Below are positions 34,265 through 45,499 of a stretch of 64,000 nt of DNA, piece by piece. The DNA comes from Panopea generosa (taxonomy: Eukaryota; Mollusca; Bivalvia; Adapedonta; Hiatellidae), in NCBI GenBank assembly GCA_029582155.1, contig CM055911.1, positions 51,769,419 to 51,833,418 of the forward strand, read 5' to 3'. The notes beneath the pieces are model-generated. The model was not told where the DNA came from. It saw only the letters and a program-made list of their open reading frames with translations, and did no database searches. Position 1 is the stretch's first letter. Each line of letters starts with the position of its first letter. Both the position numbers and the translations under genes were made by a program.

Positions 34265-34785
34265 TCATTTATCAATGTGAAAATGGAGTAAAATATATTA
34301 TTACCCCTACCAAAATGGATATCATCAGTTTCTGATTACAAATTCAATATTATATAAAGTGTTTTACTTTCCCGTATATATTGTTCACACCCACGTGTAT
34401 AAAAAGTGAGATTTTTTTTCTTCTCAAAATGGAAACGTACTCGCTTGCTTATTTATTCATTTAATATTCATATACTTTAGTCTTCTAAAGAATAGGGTAA
34501 AGCGTCTACTGCCCCATCCTGACGTGCCAGTATATAATTACACTATGTTACCGTAGTCTGTTAGACACTAAACTAGCCATCAAAAGTTACTTTTCTCTAC
34601 AAATGCAAGTAATGAGTCTCTTGGGGTGGAAAATTAGGATGTTCTTCAAGACATGAGCTAGAAAGATTGCACTTCTATCTGATAGTGTGACTACCATATA
34701 TGTTTAATGCTCCTTCTCCAAGTTTCACGATCAGCGCCCTCCCTTCCACAAATACGTCTTACTCGGTATGTGTTGATATTAGTTC
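34265..34785. other. No recognisable feature
   Basis: AT-rich spacer before the MITE fragment. Confidence 0.5.
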
Positions 34786-34787
34786 GG

Positions 34788-34985
34788 GCTGCGTTTCTTA
34801 TAAAAACTTACAACAAAAAAAATCGTCATAATCGTAAACGAACTATTACTCACAATCGTTTTGGAATTTAGCAATTAAGTATTAAATCAAGCAAAAAATT
34901 GTAAATTTTCTGTAAATACAATCATTGTTAACGTTGATCAAAATTTGGGAATGCAATGAAAAAATTGTCAAATTATGTATCCAAT
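34788..34985 (-). mobile_element. MITE fragment merging into the 25-bp satellite
   Basis: Begins with GCTGCGTTTCTTATAAAAAC, the terminal repeat of the 18528-18755 family, and continues on the minus orientation with AAATACAATCATTGTTAACG, GATCAAAATTTGGGAATG and AAAAATTGTCAAATT, matching the reverse complement of 5240-5447. Where the MITE should go on through its last 40 or so bases to the second terminus, the 25-bp satellite starts. Confidence 0.85.
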
Positions 34986-36512
34986 TGACTTACGGCAATA
35001 TTTATCTTACAGACTTACGGCAATATTCATCAAATTGACTTACGGCGATATTTATCCTATTGACTTCTGGCAATATTTATCCAATTGACTTCTGGCGATA
35101 TCTATCCAATTGACTTCCGGCAGTATATTATCCAATTGACTTACGGTAATATTTATCCTATTGACTTATGGCAATACTTTTCCTATTGACTTACGGCGAT
35201 ATTTATCCAGTTGACTTACAGCAATATTTATCCAATTGTCTTATGGCAATATTTATCCTATTGACTTCCGGCGATATTTATCCAATTGACTTATGGTAAT
35301 ATTTAACCAATTGACTTACGGCAATATTTTTCCTATTGACTTACGGCAATATTTATCCAATTGACTTACGAAATATTTATCCAATTGACGTACGGCAATA
35401 TTTATCCTATTGACTTCCGGCGATATTTATCCAATTGACTAACGTCAATATTTATCCAATTGACTTATGGCAATATTTTTCCTATTGACTTACGGCAATA
35501 TTTATCCAATTGACTTACGAAATATTTATCCAATTGACGTACGGCAATATTTATCCTATTGACTTCCGGCGATATTTATCCAATTGACTAACGTCAATAT
35601 TTATCCAATTGTCTTATGGCAATATTTATCTTATTGACTTCCGGCGATATTTATCCAATTGACTTATGGTAATATTTATCCAATTGACTTACGGCAATAT
35701 TTACTCTATTGACTTACGGCAATATTTATTCAATTGACTTACGAAATATTTATCCAATTGACTTAAGGCAATATTTATCCTATTGACTTACGGCAATTTT
35801 TATCAAATTGACTTACAGCGATATTTATTCTATTGACTTAAGGCAATATTTATCCTTTTGACTTCCGGCGTATTCATCCAATTGACTTACGGTAATATTC
35901 ATCCAATTGACTTACGACAATATTTATCCGATTGACTAACAGCGATATTTATCCAATTGACTTACGGCGATATTTATCCAATTGACTTACGGTGATATTT
36001 ATTCTATTGACTTACGGCGATATTTATCCAATTGACTTACGGCAATATTTATCCTATTGACTTACGGCAATATTTATCCTATTGACTTACGGCAATATTT
36101 ATCCAATTGACTAACGGCGATATTTAACCAATTGACTTACAGCGATATTTATCCAATTGACTTACGGCGATATTTATCCAAATGACTTATGGTAATATTT
36201 ATCCAATTGACTTACGGCATTATTTATCCGTTTGACTTACGGCATTATTTATCCAATTGACTTACAGTTATATTTATCAAATTGACTTACAGCGATATTT
36301 ATCCTATTGACTTAAGGCAATATTTATCCTTTTGACTTCCGGCGATATTCATCCAATTGACTTACGGTAATATTTATCCGATTGACTTACGGCAATATTT
36401 ATCCAATTGACTTACGGCGATATTTATCCTATTGACTTACGGTAATATTTATCCTATTGACTTCTGGCGATATCTATCCAATTGACTTATGGCAATATTT
36501 ATCCTATTTGTA
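34976..36512. repeat. 25-bp satellite derived from a MITE end
   Basis: The unit AATTGACTTACGGCGATATT followed by TATCC repeats every 25 bp about 61 times, with a 24-bp variant (ACGAAATATTT) at 35368, 35517 and 35741. Larger blocks recur inside: one of about 149 bp and one of about 470 bp. The unit matches 22 of 25 bases of the sub-terminal part of the MITE at 5025 read on the minus strand. The array ends abruptly in CCTATTTGTAGGAC with no MITE terminus. Confidence 0.95.
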
Positions 36513-36659
36513 GGACATTTTGATCATTGAGATCATCCAATGTAGAATGGAGCGTAGGGATACTTTTAGAGCCGGTACAGAGAGGGGATGGGGCATTAGG
36601 GTGTCGTATTAAACTTTACCCTTCGTCAAATTGAACGTTTGTTTGTTTCAACTATTAGT

Positions 36660-36835
36660 GTTTTTTATGCCAACTAGGCATAGCAGACGATCAGTCAACA
36701 TAACCACTCTTTCCTGAGATCCTGGCCCGTTAACAAGTATTCAGTAACACCCATCGCATCAAATAACTGTAAAATTTCTCACTTGAATCAGCTGCGAGAT
36801 ACGAATGACAATGAATAGAACAAGCCTGCTCATGT
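36660..36835 (-). mobile_element. SINE family B body fragment, copy 3
   Basis: TTCCTGAGATCCTGGCCCGT, AAATAACTGTAAAATTTCTC and ACTTGAATCAGCTGCGAGA match the body of the copy at 11210-11430. The tRNA head is not found. Confidence 0.75.
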
Positions 36836-36839
36836 GGTT

Positions 36840-37115
36840 TATCCAAAGGATACGTTGCCAAATAGACCCGTAAATAAATCACTTTATTTTCGGACAGCAT
36901 AAAATTCACCAAATATTCGTTTTATACATTGGACGACCAGTTACACATGTATATAAACATTAAAGCTTTGCTATATATTTATTTCATTATCCATGTACAA
37001 TACATATCTTTGCTGTCTGTCCAATCGGTCAAGCTTGTTTTCTGAACTGCAAATCATTACGACATATTTGTGTAAAAGACACGATTTTGTCATCGTTTTG
37101 TTTATGTTAACATGT
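36840..37115. other. No recognisable feature
   Basis: AT-rich. Nothing supported was found. Confidence 0.45.
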
Positions 37116-37119
37116 ATAA

Positions 37120-37265
37120 GATGTTGTCCTACTTTCTCTAATCGCTCAGACTTTTACATTGAATGTAACGAGTGTCAGAAGATGTTGACATACTTCCTCA
37201 GCCAATACTATCGGTCTGAAAATGAGAAAATAGATCAACATCAAAGCCGATTAGACGTAGCAGAG
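37120..37265. repeat. Dispersed repeat G, copy 2
   Basis: Shares AGATGTTGTCCTACTTTCTC, ACATTGAATGTAACGAGTGT, CAGAAGATGTTGACATACTT and AATAGATCAACATC with 20045-20205. A 113-codon plus frame (36993-37334) runs through it and is therefore suspect. Confidence 0.7.
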
Positions 37266-37574
37266 GACTTGAGCGTTCTATTTCTGTTGAATATTGATTC
37301 CAAGAACATGACTGCGCTTTTCATTGACGTCTAACTAAGAGAAGAAGCATCTGTTTTTAAACGTCAAAGAACTTTTATTTTCCCAGATTTGAAAATATTT
37401 TCTTTCATCTATCATGACCCTGTAGGAACAAAGAGTCATGGTTATAATCACATAAACTTCGTTAAATGTACCACTTAGTGTTTTAGCAAATTAATGTAAG
37501 AAGTAACTACATTTGCCATTGTCACAAGCATAGCAGACATGTATCTTGTCTGTGCACTGGTGATGTGTAAAATA

Positions 37575-37795
37575 ATTGCATGTGGAGCGCAAATCCCTGC
37601 AGCAGAACATCGGATCCAAGAACGGAGGGTCGTGTTTTCGATCCTCATCCACAGTTATCTTAGCGTCTTTAAGTTATACACTTTAACTTCATATACTAAG
37701 TATTGGTTCTACCCAGGAAGGCTTCGACAGTGACTTGTCCAAAATGTAAAATCTTGTTTCACAATCGATGTAAAATCAATAAGTTTAAAACAAAC
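37575..37795 (+). mobile_element. tRNA-derived SINE, family A, copy 2
   Basis: The head is eroded (GAACATCGGATCCAAGAACG, B-box-like TTTTCGATCC). The core TAAGTATTGGTTCTACCCAG then GAAGGCTTCGACAG and tail TTTCACAATCGATGTAAAAT match copy 1. Confidence 0.8.
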
Positions 37796-37799
37796 ATAT

Positions 37800-38450
37800 A
37801 CTTCCGTTTGAACATAATAGTTCCAGTATTACAAAACCGTTTATATGGACATTCACCTCACCCATATGGCTTGCAGTGATTAAATGTTTCTTGCACACCG
37901 GATAAGGATATCTGCATTTTTAACGGGGTAAGATAGTTCTACCTCACTCTAGGGCCGAGATAAAAAATATTTAACGCGTTTCGACGTAACGCTATCAATA
38001 AAATCCTCGCGCTATGACAAATTCCTCTCGCTTTTACGTAACGCCATCGATAATATCATAATGCTATGACGTTTTCATTTATAAACACAATGGTATCCTT
38101 GTGTTACTATAATACACTAAAAACTATTACTATAAAATAAACAGGAACACAAATCTTAAAAAAAGTCACACAGTTTGTATTGTATACAAGAAAAAGTATC
38201 TTTCATTGTTTTTTTAGTTTGAATTGAAAATTCCGTCCCTCGGGGTTACTGTTTTGGCGGTAATGAGGCTCTGTTAAAAGTTATTTATTGGAATTTTCCA
38301 TCCGTACTTCAAACCCATGAACGAAACTTAAATGACTTGCAGATACCAAGTGTTTCTTGTACTGGTAACCACTTATCACACATAGGAACAATAATTAGTT
38401 GTGCTGGCCGCCGTTAACGTGCTCGAATACTGTTGAAAAAGGCGAAAACC
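37800..38450. other. No gene; short two-copy repeat
   Basis: ACGTAACGCTATCAATA at 37984 and ACGTAACGCCATCGATA at 38036 form a 52-bp direct pair, each followed by a GCTATGAC word. Otherwise nothing is supported. Confidence 0.45.
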
Positions 38451-38454
38451 CTGA

Positions 38455-38480
38455 ACAAACAAACAAACAAACAAACAAAC
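38455..38480. repeat. AAAC microsatellite
   Basis: About six AAAC units. Confidence 0.9.
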
Positions 38481-38484
38481 GAAC

Positions 38485-41400
38485 ATATATATTGTATTTT
38501 ATTGAGCCGCGGTAGCTTATTTTTTAATAGTCCGTCTCCGGATGTTATGGATAGTATCTTGCCCTCTTTGACGTTCATGGTTATTTACCGACTATCTCAT
38601 ACAAAAAGATTAGGTAAAGAAGTGCTGCTCATCTAATGTAGGTCTAAAGGTTAATTTGTGGAAATTATTGCAATTATAGCAGAAATCAGTAGGTTTGCAA
38701 GTCACATAATTGGCAACTAAACGGGGATAACGATAGCTAATTACTGACGTTTCGATACGATTCCTCAGAAAATTGAAGACGTACTGTAATCACGTAAACT
38801 ATGGAATATCAATTATTTGAAATTACGGCTTTGTTTTCTAGTTGGAAATGTTTCTCAGTGATTGCTGGTTAAATCAGCTACAACCAATAAAATCCAGATA
38901 TGAATCTTATTTAAAGATGGAAAATGTTTTGTGTTTCTAGACAGCTTATGCCACTTTCCACCAACTAAATACAAACAGATGAGGATTCGAACACACTGTT
39001 AAGGTATTAGAGATAATTTGTTAGAATTAAATCCCTTTCATAGACGTAAAACGTAGAATTGACAAGGTAATGTACTCTGTTTGAAAATTAACGATCTGAT
39101 AATTTATAACAACTGATATTATAAACATTCTCTTTTGAAGGTATATTAAAAAGATTGAACTATGTTATTATCGAATTAAAGTTTGACTTTCGAAACCACA
39201 GTCGTAGGGTGTGGTCGTAAAATTTAAATTCTTACTTTGATTAAGTGTTTTATAAGTATTGACCAAGTTTCACTAAATTTTTCAACTTGAGTTTTTCCTC
39301 ACAAGTTTTGAAATTTTGAAATGCTATGACTTATTTTTATCATAGAAAATTCTGTTCTGACTTCTGATTGGTCATTGATTTTGTAAATGCTCAAATCCTT
39401 ATTTAGAGCTTTGTGAGTTGAGGAAAATTTCAGCTTAAGATGTTTGGTTACCCAGCCTCGGGTAATATTTAATATAAGGCATAGACATCATTCAGTCAGT
39501 TACAACTAGAAATGCCGGTGCAAAAGTAAGCGTGAGAAGTGTTGCTTATTCAAGAATCCAACCTTAAATCAGTGTCTGCTATTTGCTCTTCTTGCTAATG
39601 TTGTATGCCCCAAAGGGATGTTTTTGTCTGATATGTGTTTACATAATAAACGTTACATTTAGATAAAATCATATTTGTGTATGCAATAAAACGTTTATAT
39701 TAGAGGATCTGTTCCGCCCCACGAGACACTGAAACCATTATTTTCACATGGGTGAGACGTCACGTACATGTATATAAATTTTTAGCACAAATATTTGTTC
39801 ACTTAACTACCTGTATAAATGTATTCGGTCGATTGTTCATGACACTGATACATTAAACATGTTTTATGATGTTTGAATTCCAATGTAAATGTATACTGTT
39901 TTATGGCATTTTTAAAAACGAAATTTCAATAAAATAATTGTAAATCTTCTTGAAAATGTCATGTCAGCCCTCATTTAAATTTCATTTTCAGTTTTGAAAA
40001 GAATTAAGTAGAATCCGAAAAATCCATCCACGAGATAACTTTAGAGATAAACGCTACAAAAACTACTCTGAAATTAGATTTTCAATGATCATGTACAAAT
40101 ATCACTGTTGCAATAATGCCCCAGATTGTTATATGTTACACAATATATGAATGTCTTTATTGGCTGTGAGAAAAATGTCCACAGCAAACATTAATAAAAG
40201 CGAAAATAAAAGATACTTGATTAAAATGTCTTCTGAGTTCTATTTGAAGGTAAGATTGATAGATGAATTGTGCTGGATAAATGTTATCAAACACTAGTTT
40301 TATAGAGGTGATGTGCCTCAAAGTTTATATTGGTACACTTATTGGATAACAAATTAGACTTTGACACATGTCCGGGTGATATTATCAATCATTCTTAAGA
40401 ATATATTTAGACATGAGCTTAAGCATGAACATACTAATAGAATTTTTTTGCAAGCATGTAGGGACATCTAATATTGAGTCAAATACTTTCTCATAATTGT
40501 TCTATATGTTATGGTAAAATAGATATCCAATGTTGGATTTTCGAGTTTAAGTCTAAGAATATCCTCAAGAATGTTTGATGAGTACGGGCCACATCCATAT
40601 AATAACCTCTAATTATTTCACAAATACCTTCACGTTAGATATATTTTTAAATAATAGAATAGAAACAAACGGAAAAAATAATGTTTTGATAAGCAGTAGA
40701 AAAAAATTATACGATAACAGTTTAATAAATAAAACCACTTCAATATAACTAAAACAACGTGAAAAATACAAAAGCATTATCTCTTTACTTTTTTATAACA
40801 TATATTATTTTCATTAGTTTTTGTTAAATATTATTCGATTTAAAAAGTTAATTTTATTTAATTTTCGTTTTTAAAAAGTTCATTATTTGCATGGTTCCCT
40901 CTTTCAAAAGCTATATACAGATTATTTTATCCAAAAAAAAAAATTCTGGCAATGTTTTGCTTAACACATTAGTTGTAGACTTTTCTTTAATCCTCTGCAC
41001 TATCTTCCATGACAATGGTCAACTCACGTCTCAATGAAGATATACAGTACTGCAGTGTTAATGGTTTCATTTTTTTCTTTCAATTTTGTGGCTTTTTAAG
41101 GAACAGGACACCTGCTAACCATTTATATACTAAGAGATAATTTAGACAGTGTCTCATTTCGTAACCCGGTTCTTCGACGTATTTTTGTGTGTTTTTTTTA
41201 TAAATAATAAATGAGTTTTTGTTGCAAAGGCGGCTTAACAAAAATATAAATTACTGTTTAAGTTATGCAAGAAATTACTGTGTGTAACACTAAAACGAAA
41301 AGCTAGCCGCAAATTCATCACTTTACCGAAGTTCAGAAATGTTTGGTTGGAAATATTGTGGTGAATTAACGCCCTATACTAGTTGAACGCGTGGATATAT

Positions 41401-42710
41401 GATAAATTATCCAAAAATACGAGTTGGACGAGCTCTGGTGAAGCCATGATAATTACCCCGAATTAATGCCTAACAACCTGATTTTAGGACCGTTGATGTG
41501 TAAACGTTGCAGTAAAGTAAATTATAGTAAATAAACGCTATCTTGACATATGGTAGGTCTGCAACTAATAACACGTTATTGTTAATTACTACTGCTCATG
41601 TCGGTAATTATGTTAATCATGGAAAGCATAAAAAAGAACACCTGAAAGGATACTTTCTGTGGTTCATTTCTTGGAAGTGTACGTTGCACTTGACAAAATA
41701 AAACGAAGATATAAAATGGTGTACTTTTAGATAATATTACTATATTCGATTATATATTCTTGGGAAATAATATATACATAAACATATACACATGTGGATG
41801 TGTAGTACAGTGAACTCAACAAACTTGGTGGATGTATCAACTTAGTTGTGTGTGTATTTCGCGTGTGAGAAAAGGCCAAATAAATACATTAAAGTTGTGT
41901 TTAATTGCGAAAAGAGTGAATGTGTTTTTTTGATTGGCATATTATTACATCACGCACTATAGTGTTGCGTACTTAGAAAACAGTATAAATATATTGAAAC
42001 AAAAATAATTGATTACAATATTTTTGTAATGAGGAATTATTTCATGTTGATATTTTAAAGTGTTCAATATTCAATTCAGTAGTGTATGTATACGTTCAGC
42101 AGTTGTTGATATTTTTTTACATAATTGAAAAAGTTTCAGTTTGCAAACTTCTTCGTAATTGATAATATGTATAATCAGAAGTATTTGAATTAAGGATTAT
42201 AATGAACGCGTCTTCGGTGTGTGCCGGTAATTCGTCTAACATTCGACGGAAAACAATTATTGTTAATCCAAAGACTGCAGGATTGGTGGACCTCACGGTG
42301 AGTTTCGGCTATTGTCTGTTTGATATGCAAGGCATTTAGCAAGAAGAAAGATAATCCTTATTTGGATTGATACATGCATAAAACGTGAGTACATGTTCTT
42401 GTGTTGGTGCGACTGTCCGAGCACCATATTGTCATAAGATAAAAAAAACAAAAACTCAGGAGCACGTGCTCTAACCTTCACCCGTAAATGCGAGATATGT
42501 ACGCGTTAGAGGACGTAGTTTCCTAATACGGAAATCAAATCATATCTACATTGTATAAAATATCGATAGACAGTCTTTGATATAAGCTGCAACTTATGCG
42601 TAGTATAGTTAAATAATTTTAATGTCATGATTTTTTAAAAATTTGAACATTTGCTTTATTTTGATGATTTAAATAAACCAGGTGTTACCAGGTGTTGATT
42701 GATAAGCGTC
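38485..42710. other. Longest stretch without repeats or genes
   Basis: AT-rich, apparently unique DNA. The only point of interest is near 39473-39690: TATAAGG, then TCAGTCAGT, an ATG with a following GTAAG, then two AATAAA words. No supported coding exon was found. Confidence 0.5.
39473..39690 (+). promoter_or_regulatory. Possible compact transcription unit (weak)
   Basis: TATAAGG at 39473-39479 lies about 20 to 25 bp before TCAGTCAGT, an initiator-like word. ATG at 39512 is followed 14 bases later by GTAAG (39526-39530), a splice-donor-like site. AATAAA occurs at 39645 and 39685 with a T/G-rich stretch (39674-39683) between. Each word is common by chance in such DNA. Confidence 0.12.
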
Positions 42711-42714
42711 ATTT

Positions 42715-42960
42715 TTATGCCATCGAGAGCTCACGGACGATCGTTTAACCTAACCAATGTTTCCTTGGATCCTGAAAGGTTAATCAGTATTCGAGTAACC
42801 CCATCTCATCAAGTAACTGATAATTTCCCACTTGAATCAGCGGTGAGAGACAACAGATAATGGTCACAATCTCGTATATCAATTATCACGTAGGCTGTTG
42901 CCGGTAAACTAAATGTTAATTCGAGACAGGAACTAACCGGTTATATGATGACGGAACCAA
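42715..42960 (-). mobile_element. tRNA-derived SINE, family B, copy 4, eroded head
   Basis: The body matches other copies: CCTTGGATCCTGAAAGGTTA, TCAGTATTCGAGTAAC, AAGTAACTGATAATTTCCCA and ACTTGAATCAGCGGTGAGAG. The head is reduced to AATTCGAGACAGG and GAACTAACCGG. Confidence 0.75.
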
Positions 42961-42964
42961 GTGT

Positions 42965-43380
42965 TACGTGGAATATATTTTATATAATTTTATAATAATC
43001 TTATTGGTTGTGGTGTGAATATATTGTAAAGATACGTGCAGCAAATATGAATTATAGTGAAACGTGATGATGTATTAATTAATCAACGATGGCTTCTCCG
43101 TGCATTATATAATTAAATGCAAGAGAAATCAATCTCCATTAATTTGTCCATTGTCCATTCTTGTTATGTTCCTGCATGGATTGTGATAATAACGATAGAA
43201 TTGAAGAAATATCATATATTCAGCGTTCAATATTCGTTTGCGGAAAATACAGATAATTTAATAATTGACAACCATTCAGTGAACATGATAAACAGTTACT
43301 GATAATACAAAAGTGTACTTTAATCATAACGTGCACTTAATGCAATCTGTAGCAATGCGCTTTTTTCAAATGTATTGGGT
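42965..43380. other. No recognisable feature
   Basis: AT-rich. Nothing supported was found. Confidence 0.45.
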
Positions 43381-43381
43381 C

Positions 43382-43560
43382 TTAACCAAAACGAGGTTCA
43401 AAACGGTTCAGTGAATGGAAGGATCGTGATTTCAATCGTCCTTCATGGCGATATGTGGTGTCCTTGAGCAAGCCACACTTTCCGATCCGCATATGCCTAA
43501 TACTGGCTTTACCTAGGAAGACTTCGAGCGTGGTTTGTATAAGTTGTAATAACGAATAAG
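43382..43560 (+). mobile_element. tRNA-derived SINE, family A, copy 3
   Basis: GCCACACTTTCCGATCCGCA then TATGCCTAATACTGGC and TTTACCTAGGAAGACTTCGA give the family A core. The head is decayed (GTGATTTCAATCGTCC at the B box). It abuts a second SINE in the opposite direction. Confidence 0.8.
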
Positions 43561-43587
43561 TGGCAGAGTTTCTCACATCAATTTTTT

Positions 43588-43675
43588 GGTGCGAACGGGA
43601 CTTGAACCTACGACTTTAGCAGTAAATGATTGTGAGATGGCGCTTTAAACCATTCGACCATGAAGGACCATTAAT
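43588..43675 (-). mobile_element. tRNA-Leu-type SINE head, copy 4
   Basis: On the minus strand: CTTCATGGTCGAATGGTTTA, then AAGCGCCATCTCACAATC and B box AGGTTCAAGTCCCG. It is tail-facing to the family A SINE just upstream. The head is well kept. Confidence 0.8.
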
Positions 43676-43679
43676 CTAT

Positions 43680-44020
43680 TAATAAGACGTAATTATAATA
43701 CACTGTGTTCTGAATGGCTTTATATTACGCTTATCACACAGTTGATTTTTTAATCTATGCTCTGTTCAATACAAGGTCTGGGGTTTTCACATAGAAAAGT
43801 TTTTGTGTTCATATTTCAATAACAAATATCCTCGTGAAAATACACAATATCTAGACAACAACACCGGCCAAACAAAAGACAATAGAAGTCGAATGCTTAA
43901 CAACGGTCTTGAAAATGTACGTTAACAATAGGTTAAGCGGTATGTTAACAGAGAAGAAACACCTCCATGTCCTCAAACGCTTTAGAATGCATCCATCTGT
44001 TAAAATCGAGAAAAATCACA
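43680..44020. other. No recognisable feature
   Basis: AT-rich. Nothing supported was found. Confidence 0.45.
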
Positions 44021-44024
44021 TTTT

Positions 44025-44335
44025 TAAAGCCCAAACTGCTATATAAAAGCCGCAAGGTGGCTCTGGGCACGTTTAATATAATTCAGTACATGATTCAAAT
44101 CATAGTCATCAATGTATCGTTTTTGTTATAATATGGCCAAAAAAATAATTTCCAAAAAGTGTGTGTAATATGCAGTTTGAAAAAAAATTCAACTGCCAAA
44201 AATACGAGGGAGATGCACTCTATACACATGGATCTGTGTTAATTCACCTTCAGCACATAGCCTAGTGAAGCGTCGTAATTTGATAGTCTCCTCTTAAAAA
44301 TATTTACTACCCTGGCAGTGAAAGTTGGGGGTTTG
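44025..44335 (+). repeat. Dispersed repeat D, copy 2
   Basis: Matches 7665-8035: TATATAAAAGCCGCAAGGTG, ATAATTCAGTACATGATTCA, AATTTCCAAAAAGTGTGTG, GAGATGCACTCTATACACAT, AGCACATAGCCTAGTG. It is followed directly by a piece of repeat K. Confidence 0.8.
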
Positions 44336-44410
44336 AAATCAATGATCTCTTATTGCACAATATACTATGCCAGCCTTTGTTTCATTCAACTGTAGCTCTT
44401 AGTCCCTATC
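44336..44410 (+). repeat. Fragment of dispersed repeat K
   Basis: GATCTCTTATTGCACAATAT then ACTATGCCAGCC matches the core of repeat K copies at 1050 and 60140. It lies directly 3' of repeat D copy 2. Confidence 0.55.
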
Positions 44411-44414
44411 AAAC

Positions 44415-45320
44415 ATTTTGAAAATATTCCAACCTAAATTAAGCACAATAATTGTAGTAGTCATTAAAAAGAAAGACAACTCTGCAGACAAACTTTCCAA
44501 AAACATAACTATTCATTTTGTTACAAGCTTCATTTACATTTTATTGTGTCATTACATTTACATTCTTTTTGCAGCTAATATTGTTTTTTATATATGAACG
44601 TTTGGTTTAAAAAAAATATAAAGGTTACAAATCGGTTAAAGTATACATATAAGAAGAGAGAATCTAAGGAACACCCCTATCCACAACCCAACACCACTGT
44701 ATTAAGATATAAACTTAAGCAGATCAGTTACAGACGTGCATATGAATTATATATCAGTAAAATATACTGTAGTGATTTTCTACCTTGATTAAAAATACTG
44801 AGATAAGTTTATATTGCAAATATATTTGATTAGACACCGGTACAAGGGGCGCAACTTATGTATAACTTGGCAAAAATGATATAATCAGTTATCTACCTTT
44901 AAATGCGAGTTATTTTTTTTTATAAAAAAGCAACAAATGGTACTCTTCAGTCAGAAGCCTTAGAATAAAACGGTAGGCAAACAGTTAGCGTTTTGTTTTC
45001 ATTAATAACAACAGTAACTGTGACTTTGTATAATATGAGCACCGCAGATATTGTTAAGTGTTGTTAGTGAACTGAAAATAGAGTTATGCTTTCATCACCA
45101 GCAACTTTGACTGTGACTTTGTGTTTTACCCTTCCTTTAGAGTCATGGATTTTATTCAGTGTCACATCGAAGAAGCATGAATCGTTGTCAGCGGAAACAA
45201 ATCGCATAACCAGATACGACTTAACAACTAATTGCAGACTTGTCTCGTATGTGAGAAATGTTAGAATTGGCTCAAAAATAGAATACCGATCAATTTTATA
45301 CTGGTAGTGCGGGTGAGTTG
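44415..45320. other. No recognisable feature
   Basis: AT-rich. A 73-codon frame at 45086-45307 has no recognisable features. Confidence 0.45.
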
Positions 45321-45321
45321 G

Positions 45322-45495
45322 TGACTGAGGGGTGTTCTATATTTCATTTGATGATTAAGGGGTGCTCAATATTTCATTTGATGACTGAGGGGTGATCTAT
45401 ATTTCATTTGATGATTGAGGGGTGTTCTATGCTTTATTTGATGATTGAGGGGTGCTCTGCGTTTCATCTGATGATTGAGGGGTGTTCTATTCATT
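45322..45495. repeat. 30-bp tandem array
   Basis: GAGGGGTGTTCTATATTTCA then TTTGATGATT recurs every 30 bp (45331, 45361 and on), about 5.7 units, with C/T variation in GTTCTAT and GCTCTGC. Confidence 0.92.
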
Positions 45496-45499
45496 TTCC

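Noticed and set aside
34976-36512. CRISPR-like array
   Set aside because: Regular 25-bp repetition without unique spacers, in a eukaryotic setting. It is a satellite.
36993-37334. 113-codon plus frame
   Set aside because: It overlaps dispersed repeat G, and the frame is not kept in the other copy. No family features.
43588-43675. Possible tRNA-Leu or tRNA-Ser gene
   Set aside because: The head is good but the acceptor stem ends do not match, and related heads lie at 3889, 25826 and 34150. SINE is the better call.
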